Shown piece after piece: positions 16,043 through 23,806 of a DNA stretch of 26,312 bases; the stretch's first letter is position 1; every line of letters starts with the position of its first letter. Both the position numbers and the translations under genes were made by a program. This DNA comes from CAZLXG01 sp964563585 (GTDB lineage Bacteria > Bacteroidota > Bacteroidia > Flavobacteriales > Flavobacteriaceae). The notes beneath the pieces were generated by a model. It did no database searches. It saw only the letters and a list, made by a program, of their open reading frames with translations, and was not told where the DNA came from. The stretch lies in assembly GCA_964563585.1 (NCBI GenBank), contig CAZLXG010000032.1, positions 1 to 26,312 on the forward strand, in the 5' to 3' direction.

Positions 16043-16230
16043 ATTAATTCGCTAGCTATGTTTTAAACTGAAAAGTTATTTTATTTTTGATGAGGTTTAT
16101 ATAAGAATAAACGATATGACATACAACATTCAATATTTTATATCAGATACTAAACGAAGTTATCAAGAATAAATATTTGTTAATAACTCATATTAAATTC
16201 TAAGCTCAAAATTCTAAATTCTGAATTGAA
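16043..16230. other. AT-rich spacer before dnaX
   Basis: I see no gene here. A 18-codon ATG frame (16115-16171) is the longest and has no supporting features. AAATTCTAA occurs at 16195-16203 and again at 16208-16216, with a variant directly after, forming a short iterated motif just before the dnaX promoter. Confidence 0.4.
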
Positions 16231-16234
16231 TTTT

Positions 16235-16242
16235 TAACTTTG
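16235..16242 (+). promoter_or_regulatory. -7 box of dnaX
   Basis: TAACTTTG is an exact TAnnTTTG match. Transcription would start near 16248-16249, which lies downstream of the first in-frame ATG (16240) and therefore argues for a later translation start. A good -33 box is not visible at the expected distance. Confidence 0.5.
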
Positions 16243-16271
16243 TTATTCTTAATAAATCAAGTTTTTAACTG

Positions 16272-16302
16272 GCATCGAAAGATGCTGAAACAAATTCAGC
16301 AT
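16272..16302 (+). repeat. Overlapping hairpin pair at the dnaX start
   Basis: GCATC-GAAA-GATGC (16272-16285) and ATGCTGAA-ACAAA-TTCAGCAT (16282-16302) are both perfect stems sharing ATGC, so only one can form at a time. The second ends 3 nt before the preferred TTG start. The sequence resembles palindromic repeats frequent in flavobacterial intergenic DNA (from memory). Confidence 0.6.
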
Positions 16303-16305
16303 AAA

Positions 16306-18045
16306 TTGGAACACTTTGTAGTATCGGCTAGAAAATACAGACCACAAACGTTTAAAGACGTTGTTGGTCAGCAAGCTATTACAAATACTTTATTGAACGC
16401 TATTGAGAATAATCACTTAGCTCAAGCCCTATTATTTACAGGTCCGCGTGGTGTTGGCAAAACAACCTGCGCACGTATTTTGGCTAAAATGATTAATAGT
16501 GACGGTAAAGAAACAGGTGACGAAGATTTTGCATTTAATATTTTTGAATTAGATGCAGCTTCAAACAACTCCGTTGATGATATACGGAGTTTAACCGATC
16601 AGGTTCGTATTCCGCCACAAGTTGGAAAGTACAAAGTATATATTATTGATGAGGTGCATATGCTCTCGCAAGCAGCTTTTAATGCTTTTTTGAAGACCTT
16701 AGAAGAACCACCAAAACATTGTATTTTTATTTTAGCAACTACTGAAAAGCATAAAATAATTCCAACCATATTATCACGTTGTCAAATATTCGATTTTAAA
16801 CGTATAACAGTTAAAGATTCAAAAGAGTATTTAAAATTTATAGCGAAAGAACAAGGTATAACTGCCGATGATGATGCGTTGCACATTATTGCTCAAAAAG
16901 CTGATGGCGCCATGCGTGATGCACTCTCTATATTTGATCGCGTTGTAAGTTTTTCGGGGAAAAACCTAACAAGGCAAGCGGTTACAGAAAACTTAAATGT
17001 ACTTGATTACGAAACCTATTTTACAAGCACAGATTTAATTCTTGAAAATAAAATACCAGAACTTCTAATTCAGTTTAATAATACGCTATCAAAAGGATTT
17101 GATGGTCATCATTTTATTGCTGGCTTAGCATCGCATTTTAGAGATTTGCTAGTTAGCAAAACACCCGCAACTATTGAATTGCTTGAAGTTGGCGATAAAA
17201 CTAAAACAAAATACTTAGAACAATCTAAAATTACCTCGCAAGAATTTTTACTCAAAGGCATAAATCTCGCTAACGATTGCGACCTTAAATATAAAACCAG
17301 TAAAAATCAACGCTTACTTGTTGAATTATGTTTAATGCAGCTTGCCTCTATCACTTTTGATGGAGAAAAAAAAAATAGCAGACATTACATAATTCCGCCT
17401 TCTTACTTTAAAAAGAAAGGCATCACTCCTATTCCTGTTATATTACCAACAAAATCTTCTGAGAATAAAGTTATAGCAAACCTAGTTCCTGTTGAAAAAG
17501 AATTGGTTGAAGTGTCTATTTCTAATAATTTGGAATCTTTACAGGTAAAAGAGCCTCCTCCAAAAATTGTGTTGAAGCAAGACACAAAACGTAGTTCGGG
17601 ACTGTCTTTAAGTAGCATCAGAGCAAAAAAAGAACACCTTATTAGGCAAATGGATGTTGTTATTGATGAAGAAGATTTACCAACAGAGGATTTTACAGAA
17701 GAAGAACTAATAACTCTTTGGGACACTTTTATTAAAGAATTAGAAAAAAAAGGAAAGCATAATTTAGCTTCAATTTTATCTATAGACACTCCAAAAATTA
17801 GAGGAACTATTATACATTTAGAATTCCCAAATTCTACAAACAAAGTTGAAGTTGAACGCCAACAATACGACCTTTTATCGTTTTTAAGAAAATCTTTAAA
17901 TAACTTCGATATTAGTTTATCTATTACTGTAAATGAGGAAATGGAGAAGAAATATGCTTTTACAGATATTGATAAATATGAAAAATTAAAAGAGAAAAAC
18001 TCAAATATTGATGTTTTAAGAAAAACTTTCGGTTTAGACATTTAA
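16306..18045 (+). CDS. dnaX: DNA polymerase III subunit gamma/tau
   Basis: DnaX is the ATPase and organiser of the clamp loader. Numbered from the TTG at 16306 (579 aa), Walker A GPRGVGKT is at 46-53, Walker B and sensor regions follow (IIDEVHML, LATTEKHKI, SRC), and collar domain III ends near 350. The rest is a polar linker and a C-terminal domain. The Cys4 zinc module found after Walker A in E. coli is absent. Family proteins begin EHFVVSARKYRPQTF, which the TTG start reproduces; ATG 16282 would add eight residues and ATG 16240 overlaps the promoter. A run of ten A at 17366-17375 may yield a shorter gamma form. A lipoprotein gene follows after 10 nt. Confidence 0.95.
   Translation: MEHFVVSARKYRPQTFKDVVGQQAITNTLLNAIENNHLAQALLFTGPRGVGKTTCARILAKMINSDGKETGDEDFAFNIFELDAASNNSVDDIRSLTDQVRIPPQVGKYKVYIIDEVHMLSQAAFNAFLKTLEEPPKHCIFILATTEKHKIIPTILSRCQIFDFKRITVKDSKEYLKFIAKEQGITADDDALHIIAQKADGAMRDALSIFDRVVSFSGKNLTRQAVTENLNVLDYETYFTSTDLILENKIPELLIQFNNTLSKGFDGHHFIAGLASHFRDLLVSKTPATIELLEVGDKTKTKYLEQSKITSQEFLLKGINLANDCDLKYKTSKNQRLLVELCLMQLASITFDGEKKNSRHYIIPPSYFKKKGITPIPVILPTKSSENKVIANLVPVEKELVEVSISNNLESLQVKEPPPKIVLKQDTKRSSGLSLSSIRAKKEHLIRQMDVVIDEEDLPTEDFTEEELITLWDTFIKELEKKGKHNLASILSIDTPKIRGTIIHLEFPNSTNKVEVERQQYDLLSFLRKSLNNFDISLSITVNEEMEKKYAFTDIDKYEKLKEKNSNIDVLRKTFGLDI
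17366..17375 (+). promoter_or_regulatory. A10 candidate slippage site in dnaX
   Basis: Ten A in a row within codons E354-K-K-N. One extra A brings TAG into frame at once (product about 357 aa), and one fewer A gives a stop four codons later (about 361 aa). Both end exactly after domain III, like gamma in species with a tau/gamma pair. Confidence 0.45.
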
Positions 18046-18055
18046 AACCTATTAT

Positions 18056-18622
18056 ATGAATAAGTTATGCTTAATTTTCGTTTTGTTTTTAATTGCTTTT
18101 ACAAGTTGTGACGGACGCGGTAGAAAACACAGAACTAATGCAGAAATTTTAACAGAAAGCAACCTTTTAAAATCATTCTCTGAAGTAGTAAAATATATTC
18201 CAGAGCATTATACAGAAATAATTACCGATACTATTCTTAGTAATAATTTTAGAATTAAAATAAAATATTATTCACTTAATAATGATTATGTTTCATCTAA
18301 TAATTCTTCAAATGAAGCTTTAGTAATCAATCATTACAAAAATTTTGAAGCAAAAATTCAAGTTTTAAATAACAATAATATTATTACCGAAAACATTATA
18401 AATAAGCACATTTTTTCAAAATTTGAAAATCCTGAATTCTGGTCTAAAGCTATAATGCAATTTATTTGGGTAGATTATAATGCTTCTACAAAAACTAGCG
18501 TAAACATTAATACATCTTTTTGTTTGCCTGAAACCGAAACATGTAAAGATTACGCTATCACAATAAATAAATTTGGCACTATTCAAATTAAAGAAATCAA
18601 TCTTATATTAAACACCATTTAA
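18056..18622 (+). CDS. Hypothetical lipoprotein
   Basis: I recognise no family. The 188-residue protein has a lipoprotein signal: hydrophobic LCLIFVLFLIAF then the lipobox FTSC with Cys18 as the lipidated residue. A basic stretch (GRGRKHR) follows, then a beta-rich domain with two Cys (CLPETETC near 157-164) that could form a disulfide. It is expected in the periplasm, anchored to the outer or inner membrane. It starts 10 nt after dnaX and ends 2 nt before the miaE-like gene, so all three are probably co-transcribed, although nothing links their functions. Confidence 0.75.
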   Translation: MNKLCLIFVLFLIAFTSCDGRGRKHRTNAEILTESNLLKSFSEVVKYIPEHYTEIITDTILSNNFRIKIKYYSLNNDYVSSNNSSNEALVINHYKNFEAKIQVLNNNNIITENIINKHIFSKFENPEFWSKAIMQFIWVDYNASTKTSVNINTSFCLPETETCKDYAITINKFGTIQIKEINLILNTI

Positions 18623-18624
18623 GC

Positions 18625-19206
18625 ATGTTAGGATTAAAATTACCAACCGATCCACGTTGGGTAAACATTGTAGAAAAAAATATTGAAGAAATATTAACCG
18701 ACCATGCTTTTTGTGAACAAAAAGCAACAAGTACAGCTATTTCCTTAATTGTAAGTTTTCCTGAATATACTGAGCTAGTACAAGAAATGACAGCTTTAGT
18801 AAAAGAAGAAATGAGTCATTTTAAAATGGTGCATGATATAATTATTGCTCGTGGCTGGATTCTTGGGAGAGACAGACGTGATGACTATGTGATACAATTA
18901 ATAAAATTTTTCCCGAAAGGGGGCAGCCGAACAGCCCAATTAGTACACCGATTACTTTACGCGGCATTGATTGAAGCCAGAAGTTGTGAACGTTTTAGAT
19001 TACTATCAGAAGAGTTACAAGACAAAGAACTTGCTGTTTTTTATAGAAATTTAATGGCTAGTGAAGCCAATCATTACACCATATTTTTAGGTTTTGCTAG
19101 ACAATATGGCAATAAAAAAGAAGTTGATGCCAAATGGCAGCAACTTCTTGAATATGAATCTAAAATTATGGCTAACCTCGGAACTTCCGAAACTATACAT
19201 GGTTAA
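18625..19206 (+). CDS. miaE: MiaE-like tRNA-(ms2io6A37) hydroxylase
   Basis: This 193-residue protein belongs to the ferritin-like diiron family of MiaE, which hydroxylates the isopentenyl group of 2-methylthio-N6-isopentenyladenosine at tRNA position 37 using O2. The diiron ligands fit: E31 (HAFCEQKA), E62 and H65 (EEMSHF), E117 (EARSCE), E147 and H150 (SEANHY). The opening LGLKLPTDPRW is typical of the Bacteroidota form. Its function requires MiaA and MiaB elsewhere. The start is 2 nt after the lipoprotein gene. The stop overlaps the stop of the convergent barrel gene by 4 nt (TTAA). Confidence 0.92.
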   Translation: MLGLKLPTDPRWVNIVEKNIEEILTDHAFCEQKATSTAISLIVSFPEYTELVQEMTALVKEEMSHFKMVHDIIIARGWILGRDRRDDYVIQLIKFFPKGGSRTAQLVHRLLYAALIEARSCERFRLLSEELQDKELAVFYRNLMASEANHYTIFLGFARQYGNKKEVDAKWQQLLEYESKIMANLGTSETIHG

Positions 19207-19784
19207 AACTTATAACCAACTCCAATTTGAATATTTGAATTTTTAGCTGAAATACCTAAATGTTCATCAAAAATATTTGAGAAACCATACGTGTATCTTA
19301 CATCTGCAAATAGCATAAGGTTTATTTTATATTCTACACCAGCTAAACCTGAATATACAAAATTCTTAATACCATCTTCGTATTTGTGTACTTTCAATCC
19401 AACTTGTGGACCTGCACCAATATGAATTTTTTCATTTAGTCTAAATCTAAAGAAAATTGGCATTTGTAAGTAATCTAAATGTAATACTTCTGCGTTTGCG
19501 CCTTCAGAAGAAAATTGTATTTCTGGCATAACAGATATGGTTTTTGATAAACCAATGTTAGCAAAAAAACCAACATACATACTGTTTCTATGTTTATTAG
19601 TCATGGTTGAATTACCATCAAACGCTAAGTTTGAAATATTATAACCACCTCTAACACCATACTTTACACCTTTAAATGTTGTGTTTTCTGGTTTTACAGC
19701 AACTATAGAATCAGTTTCTTTTTCTTGAGAAAAACCTTGTAAGGAGAAACTAAGTAGTATAACTAAGAATAATAATTTTTTCAT
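19203..19784 (-). CDS. Outer-membrane beta-barrel protein (porin family, OMP_b-brl_2 type)
   Basis: The 193-residue protein has a signal peptide (KKLLFLVILLSFSLQGFSQ, cleavage about residue 19) and a set of alternating hydrophobic/polar strands, such as YGVRGGYNISNLAF, MYVGFFANIGL, LQMPIFFRFRL, IHIGAGPQVGL, LMLFADVRYTYGF and NIQIGVGYKF. The C-terminal Phe is usual for barrel insertion by BAM. This fits the small eight-stranded porin-family barrels common in Bacteroidota. The ligand or role is unknown. It lies 85 nt downstream of ppx and may have its own promoter. Its stop overlaps that of the miaE-like gene. Confidence 0.88.
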   Translation of the reverse strand: MKKLLFLVILLSFSLQGFSQEKETDSIVAVKPENTTFKGVKYGVRGGYNISNLAFDGNSTMTNKHRNSMYVGFFANIGLSKTISVMPEIQFSSEGANAEVLHLDYLQMPIFFRFRLNEKIHIGAGPQVGLKVHKYEDGIKNFVYSGLAGVEYKINLMLFADVRYTYGFSNIFDEHLGISAKNSNIQIGVGYKF

Positions 19785-19869
19785 AATTAAATAGGTTTGG
19801 GTTTGATATGAAGCGAATATATATGATAAACTTAAAGAAAAACTATTTTAAAAGACGAATGGCACAATT

Positions 19870-20775
19870 TTACTGTGTATTACTAGAAACAGTATCAAAA
19901 TATATACTTTTTATAATACCATCGGCTAATCCAATTTTTGGGACATATATGTGTTTTGCACTACTCCATTTCATAGCAGAAAGATAAATTCGAATAGCAG
20001 GAATAATTACATCGGCTCTATCTTGATTTAAATTTAATACGGTTATACGTTCTTCATAGGTATAACTTTTTAAAATATTATAATAAGATGTTAAATAGAA
20101 ATATGTAAGCGGTTTACTTATTGCTTTACCTGATACTTTGAAAATTTTATTGATATTCCCTCCTGAACCTAAAACATCAATTTTATCATAAGGTTTAACA
20201 TTATTCTTTACCCATGCTTCTAATTCTGACCATGCATCTTTTTTAACTCTATCGTTTAGAAGTCTTACTGTTCCTATTTTGAAAGATTTTGATGCTGCAG
20301 GTTTACCATTATTAATAATGGTAAATTCGGTACTACCACCACCAACATCTACATATAAATACGTTTTATTTTTATCAATAAATTTATTCAAATCTGTTGC
20401 TGCAATAATAGCAGCTTCATCTTCTCCATCAATAATATCAATTTTTATTCCCGAGTTTTGCTCAATTAAATATACAATTTCATGTCCGTTTTCAGATTCT
20501 CTCATTGCAGATGTTGCGCAGGCTTTATATTTTACAACTTTATGTGACTTCATTAATAGTTTAAAAGCCAACATTGTATCAAGCATACGTTGTGTATTTT
20601 CTTTAGAAATTTTCTTGTTAAGAAAAACATCGGCTCCCAAACGAATTGGTACACGAACTAATGAGTTCTTTTTAAAATGAACAGGTTTTCCTTCTTCTTC
20701 AATTATATTTGAAATTAGCAATCGTACAGCATTGGAGCCTATATCTATTGCCGCATATTTTTTTATGGAGAGCAT
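19870..20775 (-). CDS. Ppx/GppA-type exopolyphosphatase
   Basis: The enzyme degrades polyphosphate or converts pppGpp to ppGpp. The 301-residue protein has the two actin-like (ASKHA) lobes: phosphate-binding YAAIDIGSNAVRLLI (7-21), the catalytic acidic region in CATSAMRESENG (near 87-98, with E of RESENG), VDVGGGSTEFTI (near 142-153) and VLGSGGNINKI (near 202-212). It stops there and lacks the C-terminal HD-like domain of E. coli Ppx/GppA, as is usual for short forms. It begins 1 nt after the ppk1 stop, so polymer synthesis and breakdown are co-expressed and translationally coupled. Confidence 0.92.
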   Translation of the reverse strand: MLSIKKYAAIDIGSNAVRLLISNIIEEEGKPVHFKKNSLVRVPIRLGADVFLNKKISKENTQRMLDTMLAFKLLMKSHKVVKYKACATSAMRESENGHEIVYLIEQNSGIKIDIIDGEDEAAIIAATDLNKFIDKNKTYLYVDVGGGSTEFTIINNGKPAASKSFKIGTVRLLNDRVKKDAWSELEAWVKNNVKPYDKIDVLGSGGNINKIFKVSGKAISKPLTYFYLTSYYNILKSYTYEERITVLNLNQDRADVIIPAIRIYLSAMKWSSAKHIYVPKIGLADGIIKSIYFDTVSSNTQ

Positions 20776-20776
20776 A

Positions 20777-22840
20777 CTAATTTTCAGGCTTTTTTAAGTA
20801 ATAATCGTAAATAGCGAATTGAGATCTTACTTTTTCGTTATCATTTATTTTATACTCATTTTCATTTGATGTATTTATTAATCGCGATTTTACATTATCA
20901 TTCCAGCTAATATTAAACGAATCAATAATTTCCTGTTTTATATCATCATCATAAATTGGGCAACTTACTTCTACTCTGTTTTCAATATTTCTTGTCATCC
21001 AATCTGCCGATGAAATATATACTTTTTGATTACCATTATTACCAAAAATATATAATCTGGAATGTTCTAAAAATTTATCAATAATACTAATAACTTCAAT
21101 ATTTTCACTCATTCCCTTAACTCCAGGGATTAAACAGCAAATACCTCTAATTATCATTTGTATTTTTACACCTTCTCTACTTGCTTCATATAATTTATCA
21201 ATCATTTTATAGCTAGATACACTATTCATTTTTAATTTTATAAAACCAACTTTTCCTGCTTTCACACTTTCTATTTCATTGTCAATCAATTTAAAAATTG
21301 AAGATTGTGTATAGTGAGGCGATGTTATTAAATGCTTGTAGCTGTAAATTTTATAATTCGTATTAAAGAAATTAAAGATTTTATTGACGTCTTTTAAAAT
21401 ACTTTGATCTGATGTAAATAACGTATGATCTGTATATATTTTTGCAGTAGATTCATTAAAATTGCCAGTGCTTATAAAACCATAACGCTTTAGTTTATCT
21501 CCTTCTTCTCTTTCTATTACACACATTTTACTATGTACTTTTAAACCTGTAACTCCGAAGATTAAATTAACACCTTCATGTTGCATTTGTTGTGCATAAT
21601 CTATATTTGCTTGCTCGTCAAATCGTGCTTGAATCTCGATTGAAACCGTAACATTTTTACCATTAATTGCTGCATTTATTAACGAACTGGCAATGTGTGA
21701 GATTTCTGCCAAACGATAAATCGTGATTTTAATTGTTTTTACTTTTGGGTCTAATGCTGCTTCTCTTAAAAACTTTACGATATATGAAAATGTATGATAT
21801 GGAGCATATAACAAGTAGTCTTTTTTATCAATAGCTTCAAATATGCTTACTTGTAAGCTAAGACCTTTTATAGGTAGTGCTTCTATTTTATCATAAAGAA
21901 GGTTTGTTCTCCCTAAACTTGGAAAACTCATATAATCTCTTCTGTTATGATAACGTCCGCCAGGAATAATACTATCTGTACTATCAATACCCATTTTAGT
22001 TAATAAATATTGTAATGTGTCTGGATTGATTGTTTTATCGTAAACAAAACGTAGTGGATCACCAACTCGTCTATGTTTTACACTATCAGATATTTTTTCA
22101 AGAAAACTTTTACTCAAATCACTTTCAAAATCTAATTCACCATCACGGGTAATTTTTATCATGTGCGCTGAAATACTTTTATAATCAAAAATATTAAAAA
22201 TATCGCTTAAACAGTAGCGCAATAAATCGTCAACCATAATTATATAATCCTTATCACCTTGTTTTGGTAACTCTACAAAACGATTTACAGATTTTGGAAT
22301 TTCTAGTAATGCGAATTGATTACTATTATCGGCCATTTGCATTCGTACGGCCAAATATGCAGCACTATCTTTTAAATTTGGTAACTGTACTAAATCCTTT
22401 AAGATAATGGTTACTAATGCTGGGCTTACCTTTTCAAAAAAGTATTTTTTTATAAAATCATGCTGTGAATTATCTATTTGAGTTTCATCAATTATATAAA
22501 TATTTTCGGCTTCTAATCGATTAGTAATATTATCTAAAATACTTAAACTTCTACTTTGTTGTTTAATTACAATTTGAGTAATAATTTCTAGTAATTCCTT
22601 GGCTTTAATACCACCAAGCTCATTCTTACCTCCTTTTCCAGCTTCAACAATACGTTTTACAGTTGCATATCTTACTTTAAAAAATTCGTCTAAATTATTT
22701 GAAAAAATACCTAAAAAACGCAAGCGTTCAATTAATGGTACAATTTCATCTGAAGCTTCTTGCAAAACACGTGCATTAAATTGCAACCAACTTATTTCTC
22801 TGTTTATATATTTATTATTATGCTTTTCGACTTTTGTCAT
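20777..22840 (-). CDS. ppk1: Polyphosphate kinase 1
   Basis: PPK1 polymerises phosphate from ATP into polyphosphate through a phosphohistidine intermediate. The 687-residue length is normal. The N-terminus YINREISWLQFNARVL (11-26) and NNLDEFFKVR (48-57) are typical. The autophosphorylated His is H436 in KVHSKM and the second catalytic His is H593 in LEHSRL, matching the E. coli residues 435 and 592. ARFDEQANI (405-413) and STGNFNESTAKIYTD (457-471) are also present. It is membrane-associated in many species. It lies between sixA (42 nt upstream) and ppx (1 nt downstream), a coherent phosphate-metabolism operon. Confidence 0.97.
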   Translation of the reverse strand: MTKVEKHNNKYINREISWLQFNARVLQEASDEIVPLIERLRFLGIFSNNLDEFFKVRYATVKRIVEAGKGGKNELGGIKAKELLEIITQIVIKQQSRSLSILDNITNRLEAENIYIIDETQIDNSQHDFIKKYFFEKVSPALVTIILKDLVQLPNLKDSAAYLAVRMQMADNSNQFALLEIPKSVNRFVELPKQGDKDYIIMVDDLLRYCLSDIFNIFDYKSISAHMIKITRDGELDFESDLSKSFLEKISDSVKHRRVGDPLRFVYDKTINPDTLQYLLTKMGIDSTDSIIPGGRYHNRRDYMSFPSLGRTNLLYDKIEALPIKGLSLQVSIFEAIDKKDYLLYAPYHTFSYIVKFLREAALDPKVKTIKITIYRLAEISHIASSLINAAINGKNVTVSIEIQARFDEQANIDYAQQMQHEGVNLIFGVTGLKVHSKMCVIEREEGDKLKRYGFISTGNFNESTAKIYTDHTLFTSDQSILKDVNKIFNFFNTNYKIYSYKHLITSPHYTQSSIFKLIDNEIESVKAGKVGFIKLKMNSVSSYKMIDKLYEASREGVKIQMIIRGICCLIPGVKGMSENIEVISIIDKFLEHSRLYIFGNNGNQKVYISSADWMTRNIENRVEVSCPIYDDDIKQEIIDSFNISWNDNVKSRLINTSNENEYKINDNEKVRSQFAIYDYYLKKPEN

Positions 22841-22882
22841 TAAATTACTTTGATTGAAAATATTAAGACAAATATATTCTAT

Positions 22883-23374
22883 TTATGCTAATTTCAAATC
22901 TTTTGGGAATACTGTTTTTCTTGTTTTTCCTTGAGTTAAATCGTTCCAATCTTCAATATCAAATTCTATTATAACTACGCCGCAAGTTGGAACATTATCA
23001 ATACCTATATTTCCATATGTATTTACAAAAGCTGTTATAGCATGATTATGACCAAAAATCATTAAGTTTTTAACCGATTTGTCACAGTTTTTAATTACTT
23101 CTACTAGATTAATTCCTGAAAAATCATATAATCCATGATTGAAGTGAATTATATTTTTATTGATTTTCAGTTCAGATATAAAAATATTTGCTGTTGATTT
23201 TGCTCTATAAGCATCACTAGAAATAACCATATCTGGCTTTAACAAATATTCTTTAAAATAGTTTGAAACTAAATAAGCATTATTTTCACCTCTTTTATTT
23301 AAGGGTCTTTCATGGTCGATAACATTATATTTCCATGAAGATTTCGCATGCCTTACTAAAATAATTTTTTTCAT
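22883..23374 (-). CDS. sixA: SixA-type phosphohistidine phosphatase (histidine phosphatase family)
   Basis: The 163-residue protein has the histidine phosphatase core: R8-H9 in the LVRHAKSSW motif, R57 in SSDAYRAKSTA, and H109 in IFGHNHAI. The short length with no lid insertion matches SixA, which removes phosphate from phosphohistidine residues (ArcB or the nitrogen PTS protein NPr in E. coli). Here it is the first gene of the ppk1-ppx cluster. A role on phosphohistidine PPK1 or on a PTS-like protein is imaginable but unproven. Only 42 nt separate it from ppk1. Confidence 0.88.
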   Translation of the reverse strand: MKKIILVRHAKSSWKYNVIDHERPLNKRGENNAYLVSNYFKEYLLKPDMVISSDAYRAKSTANIFISELKINKNIIHFNHGLYDFSGINLVEVIKNCDKSVKNLMIFGHNHAITAFVNTYGNIGIDNVPTCGVVIIEFDIEDWNDLTQGKTRKTVFPKDLKLA

Positions 23375-23806
23375 GTAATTCGGATTAAATGCAATTTTTA
23401 TCGATAAAATTCAATTTATTTGTTCTTTAAATATAGAAAATTAATATGAAAAAACAGACTTGGCTAAACGTCATATTTACAAGTAGTGGTTAATTATACA
23501 CTATCGTTGAATTACTCTGTTAAATCGATTAAATACATACAGTCACCATTTAATCGAATTAATTAGTGATTTAACACTTTTTTTTGATTAAGCAATAGTA
23601 TATATGTTTTTTTGTCTAACTTATTAAAATCGAAAATTATGACCCCAAATCTAATTTCAAATATTAATTCAGCATTGGCATCCAATGTTCTCCCTCTTAA
23701 TTTTTTCCCTCAAAAAAAATTTACTCTGTTTAGTATTTTAGTCTTTAAAGTGACTAATTAGTATCTAAATATAGTATTATAGTTTAAAAGATAATTATAA
23801 AAAATT
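23375..23806. other. Divergent intergenic region between sixA and the small secreted protein gene
   Basis: The 432-bp spacer has no convincing gene. It contains the inverted repeat at 23520-23562, a weak AGTG/CACT hairpin (23565-23578) followed by a T-run, and a 40-codon ATG frame at 23639-23761 (starting MTPNLISNINSALASN). I leave that frame as unsupported because it has no recognisable domain or clear promoter. Confidence 0.45.
23520..23562. repeat. Inverted repeat in the sixA / secreted-protein intergenic region
   Basis: TCGATTAAAT (23525-23534) and ATTTAATCGA (23548-23557) are perfect reverse complements separated by 13 nt. Beyond a single A-A mismatch the arms continue with TTAA on both sides, giving 14 of 15 paired positions. 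It could be an operator for a dimeric regulator or a structured leader. Confidence 0.65.

Noticed and set aside
16240..16305. Earlier dnaX start at ATG 16240
   Set aside because: The -7 box TAACTTTG covers 16235-16242, the extra residues include a hydrophobic stretch not typical for DnaX, and the family N-terminus begins at the TTG 16306.
17403..18041. A 212-codon open frame on the minus strand opposite dnaX
   Set aside because: It lies wholly within the well-supported dnaX gene on the other strand, is Ser/Phe-rich as expected from the complement of a Lys/Glu-rich region, and has no recognisable domain.
20279..20680. A 133-codon + strand frame opposite ppx
   Set aside because: It is antisense to the intact ppx gene, with no domain or promoter; a shadow frame.
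23639..23761. A 40-codon small ORF
   Set aside because: It has an ATG and a stop but no recognisable motif, no clear promoter and a composition like the surrounding AT-rich spacer; conservation would be needed.
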